Source: Ignavibacteria bacterium UBA7675 (lineage in GTDB: Bacteria; Bacteroidota; Ignavibacteria; Kapaibacteriales; UB7675). Taken from it: DNA of 33,182 nt. Location: positions 1 to 33,182 of the forward strand of contig DLHF01000085.1 in NCBI GenBank assembly GCA_002483085.1. The letters are read 5' to 3'. The stretch's first letter is position 1; each line of letters starts with the position of its first letter. Positions 1-8,379 of this stretch are shown in pieces. Position numbers and translations under genes: made by a program. A model generated the notes under the pieces. It saw only the letters and a list, made by a program, of their open reading frames with translations. It had not been told where the DNA came from and made no database searches.

Positions 1-5
1 TAATA

Positions 6-52
6 GACCGGTGACAGCGACCGGACGGGCGCCCGAGCGATGCCCGTGCCAC
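6..52 (+). repeat. Dispersed repeat, block A, copy 1
   Basis: First of five copies of a roughly 47-nt intergenic repeat that begins CGACCGGTGACAGCGACC and ends GATGCCCGTGCCAC. This copy is cut on its left by the window edge, so it cannot be seen whether the hairpin that precedes block A elsewhere is present. The other copies are at 4236-4260, 9127-9173, 18933-18979 and 20737-20783. Confidence 0.8.
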
Positions 53-108
53 AAAGATAGTCTTTATAAGGTGAAGCCACTGTATTCTAATTCTATTCGG
101 GAACAGGG

Positions 109-594
109 ATGAGACAATCTACTCTACTTATAGCAGTGTGTATAGTGCTGGTATGTACAGCGCTGGGCTCCTGCACGACAGATAAACCGAAAGGAGAGAG
201 CGACGACAGCTACACTCCGCAGCCGATGAGCCGAGCTGAAGAGCCGGGCAATGCGGACAAAGATGCTGCTGGTGTTGATCGCGGGCAGAAAGTATTTAAA
301 CAATACTGTATTACCTGCCACATGGCCAACGGGCAGGGGTTATCCGGCGTCTATCCTCCGCTTGCTGGTTCGGAGTTTCTCGACGACAAGCAAAAGACTA
401 TTAGTGCTGTAGCGAATGGTCTGAGCGGTGAAATTATCGTAAAGGGGAAAAAGTACAGCAATGTTATGCCCCCCATTCCTGGTTCGTACTCCAACGCTGA
501 TATTGCGGCTGTGGTGAACTATGTAATGAAGAAATTTGGCGGCGAGGCATGGACAACAACTGAGGCGGAGATAGCGGCTATTCGCAAAAAATAA
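109..594 (+). CDS. Lipoprotein c-type cytochrome (class I, monohaem)
   Basis: Predicted periplasm-facing, lipid-anchored electron carrier of 161 residues. A hydrophobic signal (residues 5-20) ends in a lipobox-like LGSC, with Cys22 as the probable lipidated residue. A polar linker (about 23-55) leads into one cytochrome c domain with a single CxxCH haem site (CITCH, residues 67-71) and a downstream VMPPIP segment whose Met near residue 120 is the likely sixth ligand. GQKVFKQYC before the haem and the PPLAGS segment after it are typical of small class I cytochromes of respiratory chains. The start follows ACAGGG very closely. No oxidase or reductase genes are adjacent, so its redox partner is unknown. 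Assignment as a haem protein is firm; the pathway is not. Confidence 0.9.
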   Translation: MRQSTLLIAVCIVLVCTALGSCTTDKPKGESDDSYTPQPMSRAEEPGNADKDAAGVDRGQKVFKQYCITCHMANGQGLSGVYPPLAGSEFLDDKQKTISAVANGLSGEIIVKGKKYSNVMPPIPGSYSNADIAAVVNYVMKKFGGEAWTTTEAEIAAIRKK

Positions 595-796
595 ATATTC
601 GCATTGTACAGACTTATAGCATCTATTGCTCGGTTTCTGTTGTATCAGCCGGTGCTGATGTGCATATGCAGAAAAAATACTTGGTGGATTGCACGCCAAT
701 CCCTAAATTTGCCCTTTCTCCTGTTGACCGGGCTACACAGCGGTTCATGCCGGTACACAGTAACTCAAGCATTTTCGATATTATCGCTCTGCTGTT
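595..796. other. Intergenic region holding the secG promoter
   Basis: No gene is seen here. The only recognisable element is the promoter at 681-711. The short open frames crossing this stretch have no recognisable protein features. Confidence 0.5.
681..711 (+). promoter_or_regulatory. Bacteroidetes-type promoter of secG
   Basis: TTG at 681-683, a 20-nt spacer, then TAAATTTG at 704-711. This is an exact match to the -33/-7 consensus (TTG and TAnnTTTG, spacing about 19-21) of the FCB-group primary sigma factor. Transcription would begin near 717-719, giving a leader of about 80 nt before secG. Inferred from sequence only. Confidence 0.6.
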
Positions 797-1189
797 ATGT
801 ATATTATCATGTCTATCATTCTGGCGCTGGCAGCTATTCTGCTGATTCTCGTGGTTCTATTGCAGCCCGGGAAAGGCGGCGGTCTCACCGGAGGCACCTT
901 TGGTGGTGGTGTGACTGGTCAATTCACCAACATGTTTGGCGCCCGCAGAACAACGGATTTCCTTCAGAAGTTTACTATTGGTTTGGCAGTTGGTATTATT
1001 TTTCTGACAGTTATAACTAATAAGTTTCTGCTTCCTTCGGCCTCGGTTGAAGGGCGTGCTCCGGTAACGACAGGAGCTAAGATTCCGTCGACAGCAGCCC
1101 CCGCGCCTACACAGCCGCAACCCGCGCCTGCACAACAGCAACCCGCGCAGCAGCAACCTGCACAACAACAGCCGCAACAAGGCCGATAG
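797..1189 (+). CDS. secG: Protein translocase subunit SecG
   Basis: Small inner-membrane subunit of the SecYEG channel, 130 residues. The first transmembrane helix (residues 2-22) is followed by the SecG-typical LLQPGKGGGL, a glycine-rich loop and FGARRTTDFL, then a second helix (about 56-75). The C-terminal tail (about 85-130) is low-complexity Pro/Ala/Gln, with PAQQQ units repeated several times; this is an extension on the usual length of about 75-110. ATG 797 or ATG 809 could be used; neither has a clear SD site, as is common in this group. It has its own promoter upstream and terminator downstream, so it is probably monocistronic. Confidence 0.93.
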   Translation: MYIIMSIILALAAILLILVVLLQPGKGGGLTGGTFGGGVTGQFTNMFGARRTTDFLQKFTIGLAVGIIFLTVITNKFLLPSASVEGRAPVTTGAKIPSTAAPAPTQPQPAPAQQQPAQQQPAQQQPQQGR

Positions 1190-1208
1190 CAGGTACAAGC
1201 AAAATGCA

Positions 1209-1245
1209 AAAGCGGGAGATGCCAGTCATTTCCCGCTTTTTTTTT
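1209..1245 (+). terminator. Rho-independent terminator of secG
   Basis: Stem AAAGCGGGA (1209-1217) pairs with TCCCGCTTT (1231-1239), with a 13-nt loop, and runs into an uninterrupted T tract to 1245. It lies 20 nt after the secG stop codon. Confidence 0.9.
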
Positions 1246-1383
1246 GCCCGGCCTCTACCTTCAATGGTACAGGTGAGAGGTTTTTCGTAATTTTGGCGCG
1301 CTTCTGTTCTATGCGCGAGTCCCACGTTCGTTCACGCCGGTCGACAGGCCGGTAATCAGATAACCATAATCGAAGGTACAACT

Positions 1384-1830
1384 ATGAGCCTCACCGAAAA
1401 AATTAACGAGCAAATGAAAACTGCTCTGAAAAGCGGCGACAAACTGCGGTTAGATACAGTTCGTTCGCTGCGTGCGGGCATTATTGAGTTTGAAAAAAGC
1501 GGAATCGGGCGCGCAATGACGCCTGCCGACGAGCAGGATGTACTGCTTCGGGCAGCGAAAAAGCGCAAAGAAGCTATCGAAGAATACACCAAAGTGGGGC
1601 GTTCGGATGTTGCCGACCGCGAACGCGCCGAGCTTGCGATTATACAGGAATTCCTGCCCAAACAACTGTCTGAAGAAGAAGTAGAGCAGCGTGTGCAGGA
1701 GATTATTAAGGAACAGGGAGCGTCCGGGCCGGGCGATTTTAACAAGATTATGCCTGCCGCTATGAAAGACCTGCGCGGCAAGGCTGATGGCGCCCTTGTT
1801 CAGTCTATTGTAAAGAAACTACTGGCGTAA
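1384..1830 (+). CDS. yqeY: GatB/YqeY domain-containing protein
   Basis: A stand-alone YqeY protein of 148 residues, the usual length. The domain resembles the C-terminal tail domain of GatB, the amidotransferase subunit that handles Glu-tRNA(Gln)/Asp-tRNA(Asn), and is thought to contact tRNA; the cellular role of the free protein is poorly defined. Recognisable features are the N-terminal MKTALKSGDKLRLDTVR helix, KKRKEAIEEYTKVGRSD in the middle, the EFLPKQLSEEE linker and a C-terminal helical domain containing the FNKIMPAAMKDLRGKADG motif. A TAATTTTG at 1288-1295 could be a -7 element but lacks a good -33 partner. mutS2 begins 18 nt after the stop, so the two are probably co-transcribed. Confidence 0.93.
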   Translation: MSLTEKINEQMKTALKSGDKLRLDTVRSLRAGIIEFEKSGIGRAMTPADEQDVLLRAAKKRKEAIEEYTKVGRSDVADRERAELAIIQEFLPKQLSEEEVEQRVQEIIKEQGASGPGDFNKIMPAAMKDLRGKADGALVQSIVKKLLA

Positions 1831-1848
1831 TGCCGCTATTATACTACT

Positions 1849-4218
1849 ATGATGAACGCACTTATCGACGAACGCGCGCTGATGCGCGATTCACTGCAAG
1901 AATTAGAATTTTATAAAGTATTAGAAGCTATTGTCGGCCTTGCCATTTCGCCATTAGGCGAGGAAATCATTGCCGCGAGCTTTCCAACTGAAGATACGGG
2001 GTGGCTGCGCCAAGAGCACAGCCGATTGGACGAAGTAGCTCGGCTGCTCCAAGCTGGCGAGGAAATTCCGCTGGAAGGGCTTACAGATGTCCGTACTGCT
2101 CTGCACAAAACGCTGTTGCAAAATGCGTATCTTTTGCCCGCCGAGCTGCTGGCTGTACGCGATGTGATGCGGTCCTCGCGCTTGGTACAGGAATATTTTA
2201 GCACGGGTGCGCGCGAAGACTGTCCTGCCATGGGATCGCTTACAGTGCCGCTCCACAAAAACCGCTTGTTAGAAAAGCATATTGCCGATGCCATCGACGA
2301 TACAGGAGCTGTGCGCGACACGGCCAGCCGCGAGCTTGCCCGCATTCGCCGCGAGATATTTGATACGTCCAATCGCCTGCGCCAGCGATTAGAGCGCATT
2401 CTTCGCAAGATGAGCGAAGAAGAAGCTCTAAGCGATGAATATATTACGCAGCGCGATGGGCGCTTTGTGCTTCCCATGAAAACCGAATATAAGCGCCATG
2501 TGCCGGGTATCATTCACGGTTCTTCGAGCTCGGGGTCGACAGTGTTCCTTGAGCCTACGGAAACCTTCGAGATGAACAACGAGCTGTCGCTGCTGTACAG
2601 CGAGGAGCAGCGCGAAATCGTTCGTATCCTTACTACTCTTACTGCGGAAATAGGCGGAGATGCACGCGACTTTTTGCGCTCGATAGAGATTCTCGGCCAC
2701 CTGGATGCACTGCTTGCCAAAGCGCGGTACGCCAATAGATACAATGGTCAGAAACCCGATATTGTAGACTTTAACGAAATTGTATTGCAGGGCATACGAC
2801 ATCCCTTGTTGGTACAAGCCCACGGCAAAAAGACTGTTGTGCCGCTTACGATTGAATTCTCCGACGACGTAGGTGGCCATCTGATCTCCGGGCCAAATGC
2901 CGGTGGTAAAACCGTAGCGCTCAAAAGCGTAGGGCTGAATGTGGCAATGGCGCTCAGCGGTATTTTTCCGCTTGGCTACTGCCGCACGAACTACCGCTCG
3001 GTGTTTTCTGCTATTGGCGATAAACAGTCGATTGAAAATGATGTGTCGACATTCAGCTCGCAGCTTATCAGGCTGAACGATATTCTCTGCAACAGCTCGC
3101 CTGTGTCGCTCATTCTCGTAGATGAGATTACAGCAGGAACCGACCCGCAGGAAGGCGCGGCGTTGGCTGTGGGAATTGTAGAAGGGTTTGCCGATCGGAA
3201 GACGTTTTTCATTGTCACCACGCACCAGTCGTCGCTGAAAAGCTACGCGCTTGCCCGCACTGGTATCAGCAATGGCAGCATGGAATTCGACCCCGATAAA
3301 TTAGAGCCGACATATCGCTTCCTCGCCGGAGTACCGGGCAACAGCTATGCGTTTGTACTTGCTAAGAAGATAGGACTGCCGCCCAAAGTAATGGAGCGCG
3401 CGCAGGAATATCTTGGAGACAGGCACAGCGAACTCGAAAAGAGTATCGAAGTAATACAGCGCTATCGCCGTGAAGCCGAAGTGCTGCGCCAAGAAGCTGC
3501 TACGGTGAAATCGCAGGCTGAAGCAACGAAAAAGAAGTACGAAGAAAAGTTCGACGAATTCCGGACGAAATACAACCAGCTTACAAAAGCGGCCAAAGAA
3601 GAAGCGGCACAGATTGTAGGCGGTGCGAATAAATTAGTGGAGAATACTATCCGCGAAATTCGCGAGCAACAGCGTCCGGTGGCCGACATCAGAAAGGAAT
3701 ACGAAGAAGCGCAAAAGGCTGTGCAGAAAGCCATCGACAAGGCGAAAGAAGCAAAGCCCGCCGTCGACACGGGCGAATTTTCCGAAGGCGATACCGTGCT
3801 GATGGAAGACACTATTACGCCGGGTACGATTGTAGCTATCGACCGCGACAGCAACAGCGCTGTTGTGGAGTTTGGCTCGATGAAATTCCGCACGACAATC
3901 GACAAGCTAAAGCGCACGGCGCTGCAAGCGTCTACACGCCCGATAAAGCGCACGGAAGTCGCGGTAAAGATGGACGCTAAAACATCCATCGACCTGCGTG
4001 GTAAATACGCCGACGAAGCGATCAACGACGTGGAAAATGCTGTGGCCGACGCGCTACAGGGGCATATCACAACGCTGACGATTATTCACGGCAAGGGCAC
4101 TGGTGCGCTGAGGCAGGCTGTCCATCGCTTCTTGGAAATTCATCCAGCAGTGATAAGCTATCGCCTCGGCGAGCTGAACGAAGGCGGCGCAGGCGTGACG
4201 ATTGTGGAGCTGAAGTAA
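1849..4218 (+). CDS. mutS2: Endonuclease MutS2 (MutS-like ATPase with Smr domain)
   Basis: DNA-structure-specific ATPase/nuclease of the MutS2 family, 789 residues (family about 780-800). MutS2 lacks the mismatch-recognition domain of MutS and has been linked to suppression of recombination and to rescue of collided ribosomes. Visible parts: an N-terminal clamp/lever region (1-320) with IIHGSSSSGSTVFLEP; the ABC-type ATPase with Walker A GPNAGGKT (about 347-354), Walker B LILVDEITAGTDP (about 422-434) and STFSSQL; a long coiled coil (about 520-640); and a C-terminal Smr domain (about 710-789) with DLRG and HGKGTGALR, the nuclease signature. The start is ATG 1849 or the adjacent ATG 1852. It lies directly behind the yqeY gene. 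Confidence 0.96.
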   Translation: MMNALIDERALMRDSLQELEFYKVLEAIVGLAISPLGEEIIAASFPTEDTGWLRQEHSRLDEVARLLQAGEEIPLEGLTDVRTALHKTLLQNAYLLPAELLAVRDVMRSSRLVQEYFSTGAREDCPAMGSLTVPLHKNRLLEKHIADAIDDTGAVRDTASRELARIRREIFDTSNRLRQRLERILRKMSEEEALSDEYITQRDGRFVLPMKTEYKRHVPGIIHGSSSSGSTVFLEPTETFEMNNELSLLYSEEQREIVRILTTLTAEIGGDARDFLRSIEILGHLDALLAKARYANRYNGQKPDIVDFNEIVLQGIRHPLLVQAHGKKTVVPLTIEFSDDVGGHLISGPNAGGKTVALKSVGLNVAMALSGIFPLGYCRTNYRSVFSAIGDKQSIENDVSTFSSQLIRLNDILCNSSPVSLILVDEITAGTDPQEGAALAVGIVEGFADRKTFFIVTTHQSSLKSYALARTGISNGSMEFDPDKLEPTYRFLAGVPGNSYAFVLAKKIGLPPKVMERAQEYLGDRHSELEKSIEVIQRYRREAEVLRQEAATVKSQAEATKKKYEEKFDEFRTKYNQLTKAAKEEAAQIVGGANKLVENTIREIREQQRPVADIRKEYEEAQKAVQKAIDKAKEAKPAVDTGEFSEGDTVLMEDTITPGTIVAIDRDSNSAVVEFGSMKFRTTIDKLKRTALQASTRPIKRTEVAVKMDAKTSIDLRGKYADEAINDVENAVADALQGHITTLTIIHGKGTGALRQAVHRFLEIHPAVISYRLGELNEGGAGVTIVELK

Positions 4219-4235
4219 ACGCTGATGTGGTGATT

Positions 4236-4260
4236 GTGGCACGGGCGTCTTCGGGCGCCC
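4236..4260 (-). repeat. Dispersed repeat, block A, copy 2 (half copy)
   Basis: GTGGCACGGGCGTCTTCGGG and the bases following it match the distal half of block A in reverse orientation, closest to copy 3 at 9127. The CACCGG half is missing, so this is a truncated copy in the mutS2-accC gap. Confidence 0.6.
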
Positions 4261-4359
4261 TGTTCGCCATTATTGCCGTTGATCTGTGAATATTGTCGGG
4301 CTTTAGATCATTGTATAGGACTCTGTGATTTCGTGGCACATGGCAAATAATTGAGGTAA

Positions 4360-5817
4360 ATGATGTTCAAAAAAGTACTTATCGCCAATCGCGGCGAGAT
4401 AGCCCTCCGCGTGATTCGCACTTGCAAGCGCATGGGTATTACAACAGTGGCTGTGTACTCGGAGGCCGATGTGCGGTCGCTGCATGTGCAGGAAGCCGAC
4501 GAAGCTATTGCAATTGGCGGGTACACGCCGCGCGAGAGCTATCTTGTGATGGAAAAAATCCTCGACGCTGCGAAAAAAACTGGTGCAGAGGCCATCCATC
4601 CGGGCTACGGCTTTTTGTCGGAGAACTCACACTTTGCACAAGCTGTGGTAGACGCGGGCATGGTATTTATCGGCCCTTCTCCGCACGCCATCGAGCTGCT
4701 GGGCGATAAAACTGCGGCGCGGGCTCTTGCAGAGCAAGCGCATGTACCATTTGCAGCGGGCTCGACTGGTGCGGTATCGTCATTAGAAGAAGTGCGCGAA
4801 TACGCCACGAACATTGGTTATCCTGTCATCCTCAAGGCAGCGGCTGGCGGCGGTGGCAAGGGTATGCGTGTTGTAGACCGCGAGGAAGACCTTGCCGACG
4901 CATTGCGTTCAGCACAGGGCGAAGCGCTTACGGCATTCAACGACGACCGTGTGTTCATCGAAAAATATATTGTGTATCCGCGCCATATCGAGATACAGAT
5001 TATTGGCGACGCGCATGGCAATGTGTTGTACTTCCCCGAGCGCGAGTGCTCGATACAGCGTCGGCACCAGAAGGTGATAGAAGAATCGCCGTCGTCGGCA
5101 GTGACACCGGAAATCCGCAGAGCAATGGGCGAAGCCGCGTCGCGTCTTGTTATGGCTGCTGGCTATCAGAACGCTGGTACGATTGAGTTCTTGCTCGACG
5201 CTTCTGGCAAATTTTACTTCATGGAAGTGAATACCCGTTTGCAAGTAGAGCATCCTGTCACCGAAGCTGTCACAGGTGTCGATCTTGTAGAGCAGCAACT
5301 GCGCGTAGCAGCGGGCGAGACATTAGAAATTCGGCAGGAAGACCTTGTTCCGCACGGGCACGCTATCGAATGTCGGATTTGCGCCGAAGACGTGTACAAT
5401 GGCTTTTTCCCAGATACCGGCGTTGTAAGCTATCTCTCGCAACCGCAGGGCGATCATGTGCGCAACGATTCGGCGCTGTATGTTGGTTTTGAATGCAGCG
5501 TGCATTACGATCCGATGGTAGCTAAGCTCATCGTGTGGGGCGAAGACCGCAACCAGGCAATAGAGCGAAGCCTTGAAGCGCTCGACCATTATCATATGGC
5601 TGGGTTCAACACGACAATTCCGTTCTGCCGCCAGGTAATCAATTCCGAGCCATTCCGCTCTGGCAATTACTCTACGTTCTATGTGCAAGAGCACTGGCAC
5701 AGCGAAGTTCCGGCGGAAGTGCAATCGCTTATAGCAGCAGCGGGTACGTATGCGCGCCATTCGCTTGTAAACAGGCGCAAGCCCGTGTTTCCGCAGGCGA
5801 GCCGGTGGAAGGCGTAG
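4360..5817 (+). CDS. accC: Biotin carboxylase (acetyl-/acyl-CoA carboxylase subunit)
   Basis: ATP- and bicarbonate-dependent carboxylation of biotin on a carrier protein, the first half-reaction of acyl-CoA carboxylases; 485 residues. It starts FKKVLIANRGEIALRV, the typical N-terminus. It has the ATP-grasp glycine loop AAAGGGGKGMRVV, the RHIEIQIIGD and ERECSIQRRHQKVIEE segments, and the catalytic/Mg-binding EVNTRLQVEHPVTE. The C-terminal domain ends near residue 450; about 30 further residues form an unconserved tail. No accB (carrier) or carboxyltransferase gene is adjacent, so whether it serves acetyl-CoA or another acyl-CoA carboxylase cannot be told here. The start is ATG 4360 or 4363, after TTGAGGTAA. 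Confidence 0.94.
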   Translation: MMFKKVLIANRGEIALRVIRTCKRMGITTVAVYSEADVRSLHVQEADEAIAIGGYTPRESYLVMEKILDAAKKTGAEAIHPGYGFLSENSHFAQAVVDAGMVFIGPSPHAIELLGDKTAARALAEQAHVPFAAGSTGAVSSLEEVREYATNIGYPVILKAAAGGGGKGMRVVDREEDLADALRSAQGEALTAFNDDRVFIEKYIVYPRHIEIQIIGDAHGNVLYFPERECSIQRRHQKVIEESPSSAVTPEIRRAMGEAASRLVMAAGYQNAGTIEFLLDASGKFYFMEVNTRLQVEHPVTEAVTGVDLVEQQLRVAAGETLEIRQEDLVPHGHAIECRICAEDVYNGFFPDTGVVSYLSQPQGDHVRNDSALYVGFECSVHYDPMVAKLIVWGEDRNQAIERSLEALDHYHMAGFNTTIPFCRQVINSEPFRSGNYSTFYVQEHWHSEVPAEVQSLIAAAGTYARHSLVNRRKPVFPQASRWKA

Positions 5818-5831
5818 AATGGCAGGTTCCA

Positions 5832-5885
5832 ATGGTTCCGGTAGGTAGGGACAGCTCAAGCGCTGTCCCTACCTACCGGAACCAT
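5832..5885. repeat. Perfect inverted repeat, 24-bp arms, between accC and purL
   Basis: Left arm 5832-5855 and right arm 5862-5885 are exact reverse complements around the 6-nt loop TCAAGC. The core is GGTAGGGACAGC. There is no T tract after it, so it does not look like a normal terminator, and it resembles dispersed palindromic intergenic repeats of unknown function. An open frame runs through it into purL, which is why a false upstream purL start can be called. Confidence 0.95.
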
Positions 5886-5990
5886 ATCGAACATCAGAAA
5901 AAACGTTTACAAACGATAAAAGACATTACCCACTGTTGGCGCGATAAGAGCTGTGCAAGCAGCCTTATTAGTGTCAAAAACTCTATTGGT

Positions 5991-8237
5991 ATGAATACTC
6001 TTTATTCCGAACTCAACGTAACCGAAGAAACCGCGCTTGAACTCGGCCTTACCAAAGGCGAGTATGCCAAGATACTGGACGTGCTGGGCAGAACGCCCAC
6101 CTACACAGAGCTTGGTATTTACAGCGTAATGTGGAGCGAGCACTGCTCGTACAAAAATTCCATTACACAACTGAAAACGCTGCCGCGCTCTGGCGGTCGT
6201 ATGCTGGTAGAAGCAGGTGAGGAAAATGCGGGGCTGATCGACGTGGGCGACGGGTATGCTATCGCCTTCAAGATTGAGAGCCACAACCATCCTTCGGCTG
6301 TTGAGCCCTATCAGGGTGCTGCTACGGGCGTAGGCGGTATTCTGCGCGACATTTTTACGATGGGTGCTCGTCCGATTGCAGCACTGAACTCGTTGCGCTT
6401 TGGCAATCCCGACAACGACCGCACGAAATACTTGCTCAAGGGTGTTGTAAAAGGCATTGGCGACTACGGCAACTCGTTTGGTGTACCTACGGTGGGCGGC
6501 GAAGTGTATTTCGACGAATGCTACAGCGACAACCCGCTTGTAAACGCAATGGCAGTGGGCATTGTAAAAGTAGGCGAGACAGCATCGGCCACAGCCGAAG
6601 GCGTAGGCAATACGGTGATGATCCTCGGAAGCCGCACGGGGCGCGATGGTATTCACGGGGCGTCGCTGCTGGCTTCGCGCGAATTCGATGAAAAAACTGA
6701 AGAGATGCGTCCGACTGTGCAAGTAGGCGACCCGTTTGCAGAAAAAGTGCTGCTGGAAGCTACGCTCGAACTTATCAAATCCGGTTGCGTTGTGGGCATG
6801 CAGGATATGGGCGCCGCAGGTATTTGCTGCTCCACATCCGAGATGAGCGCAAAGGGCAATTCGGGCATGACCGTGAACCTCGACCACGTGCCGCTGCGCG
6901 AGCAGGGAATGAGCGCCTACGAGATTATGCTCTCGGAATCGCAGGAGCGCATGCTCGTAGTTGTGGAAAAAGGGAAAGAAGATATTGCCCGTGCTGTATG
7001 CGACAAGTGGGATGTACCTATTACGCAAATTGGCGAAGTGACTGGCGATGGACTAATCCGTGTATTCCGCAATGGGCAGCAAGTGGCGGAAGTGCCTGCT
7101 GTTTCGCTTGTGCTCGGCGGTGCTGCGCCGGTGTACGAACGCGAATGGAAAGAAGCAGCTTACTTTGTCGAGACACAAAAATTTGATGCTGCGGCACTCG
7201 AACCAACGTGCACGCTCGAAGAAGCATTCTGGAAACTTCTCACATCGCCGACAATTGCCAGCAAGCGCTGGGTGTACGAGCAGTACGATTCCCAAGTGGG
7301 CACTAACACTGTGCTGCGCGCCAGTGCTGACGCCGCAGTAGTGCGCTTGAAAGAACTGCCGGGCAAAGCAATTGCTGTAAAGACGGATTGCAACAGCCGC
7401 TACGCGTACCTCAATCCCTACAAAGGCGGCAAGATCGCTGTAGCGGAATCGGCGCGTAATGTGGTGTGTACAGGCGCGGAACCTGTAGCGATTACCAACT
7501 GCCTGAACTTCGGCAATCCCTACGATCCGGAAGTGTACTGGCAGTTCCGCGAGGCAATACGCGGTATGGGCGATGCCTGTCGAGCATTTGAAACGCCAGT
7601 AACAGGTGGCAATGTGAGCTTCCACAACCAGTCGAAAAACCACGCTATTTTCCCGACGCCTACGATTGGAATGCTCGGGCTCATCGATGATGTGAATCAC
7701 ATCACGGCCAGCGGTTTTTCACAGGAAGGCGATGCGATTGTTCTTCTCGGACCCGACCGTCGCGAACTCGGCGGAACAGAGTATCTGAAGCAATGCCACG
7801 GCATGATTGCAGGCGACGCTCCTGAGCTCGATCTCGACGAAGAGAAACGTTTGCACGCTGTTGTGCTCGCTGCAATTCGCGGTGGGCTTGTGCACTCGGC
7901 TCACGACTGCGCCGAAGGTGGCTTGGCAATTGCGCTTGCGGAAAAAGCTATCAGCTCCAACGGCTCGCTCGGTGCAGCAATTAACCTTGGCAGTGCAGAT
8001 ACAGCACTGCTCTTTGGCGAATCCCAATCGCGCGTGGTGGTGTCGCTTGCCAAAGCACACCTTGCCGACTTGGAAGACCTGTGCGCGCGCTACAGCCTGC
8101 CGATGAAACAACTCGGTGACGTTGTCGCCGACAAGTTTGAAATCGAAGGTGTGCTCTCGACGGATGTTACGGCATTGCGCGAGAGCTACGAAAACGCCAT
8201 ACCGGACATCGTGCACAGCGAAGCCCATGTACTGTAA
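5991..8237 (+). CDS. purL: Phosphoribosylformylglycinamidine synthase subunit PurL (small form)
   Basis: ATP-dependent conversion of FGAR to FGAM in purine synthesis, using ammonia delivered by PurQ. At 748 residues it is the small PurL that works with separate PurS and PurQ, not the fused form of about 1300 residues. Features: MWSEHCSYKNS near residue 46, FKIESHNHPSAVEPYQGAAT (ATP/Mg site), VPTVGGEVYFD, the GMQDMGAAGI segment, and a second AIRS-like half with VTGGNVSFHNQ and SAHDCAEGGLA. ATG 5991 begins with MNTLYSELNVTEE, as in homologues. The frame is open back to 5805, but that extension would translate the palindrome at 5832-5885 and is not conserved, so it is rejected. purS and purQ are not in the window. 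Confidence 0.95.
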   Translation: MNTLYSELNVTEETALELGLTKGEYAKILDVLGRTPTYTELGIYSVMWSEHCSYKNSITQLKTLPRSGGRMLVEAGEENAGLIDVGDGYAIAFKIESHNHPSAVEPYQGAATGVGGILRDIFTMGARPIAALNSLRFGNPDNDRTKYLLKGVVKGIGDYGNSFGVPTVGGEVYFDECYSDNPLVNAMAVGIVKVGETASATAEGVGNTVMILGSRTGRDGIHGASLLASREFDEKTEEMRPTVQVGDPFAEKVLLEATLELIKSGCVVGMQDMGAAGICCSTSEMSAKGNSGMTVNLDHVPLREQGMSAYEIMLSESQERMLVVVEKGKEDIARAVCDKWDVPITQIGEVTGDGLIRVFRNGQQVAEVPAVSLVLGGAAPVYEREWKEAAYFVETQKFDAAALEPTCTLEEAFWKLLTSPTIASKRWVYEQYDSQVGTNTVLRASADAAVVRLKELPGKAIAVKTDCNSRYAYLNPYKGGKIAVAESARNVVCTGAEPVAITNCLNFGNPYDPEVYWQFREAIRGMGDACRAFETPVTGGNVSFHNQSKNHAIFPTPTIGMLGLIDDVNHITASGFSQEGDAIVLLGPDRRELGGTEYLKQCHGMIAGDAPELDLDEEKRLHAVVLAAIRGGLVHSAHDCAEGGLAIALAEKAISSNGSLGAAINLGSADTALLFGESQSRVVVSLAKAHLADLEDLCARYSLPMKQLGDVVADKFEIEGVLSTDVTALRESYENAIPDIVHSEAHVL

Positions 8238-8341
8238 TGTGTGAATGAATACCATGTGTAGGCACTGCCCGGCAGCTCGTGCGATATGCTTCCGGGCGAG
8301 ATTATTTCGCTCTGGGTACTGGCGCGGGGCAGTGCAGACGG

Positions 8342-8370
8342 GTGTGTATTGCAGTGTGTATTGCAGGAGG
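8342..8370 (+). promoter_or_regulatory. Tandem 12-nt repeat abutting the SD site of the AlkD gene
   Basis: GTGTGTATTGCA occurs twice in direct succession (8342-8353, 8354-8365) and runs straight into a strong Shine-Dalgarno AGGAGG (8365-8370), 9 nt before ATG 8380. The SD site fixes the start; the tandem repeat may be incidental slippage. Confidence 0.6.
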
Positions 8371-8379
8371 TAGATTCTC

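Noticed and set aside
52..59. TATCTTTG on the minus strand as a promoter
   Set aside because: It matches the -7 box, but no TTG occurs at the required spacing and no minus-strand gene follows within the window.
5805..5990. Upstream extension of purL
   Set aside because: It would translate the palindrome at 5832-5885; the conserved protein begins at 5991.
5907..7028. A 373-codon minus-strand open frame inside purL
   Set aside because: Antisense shadow of purL with no domain, SD site or terminator.
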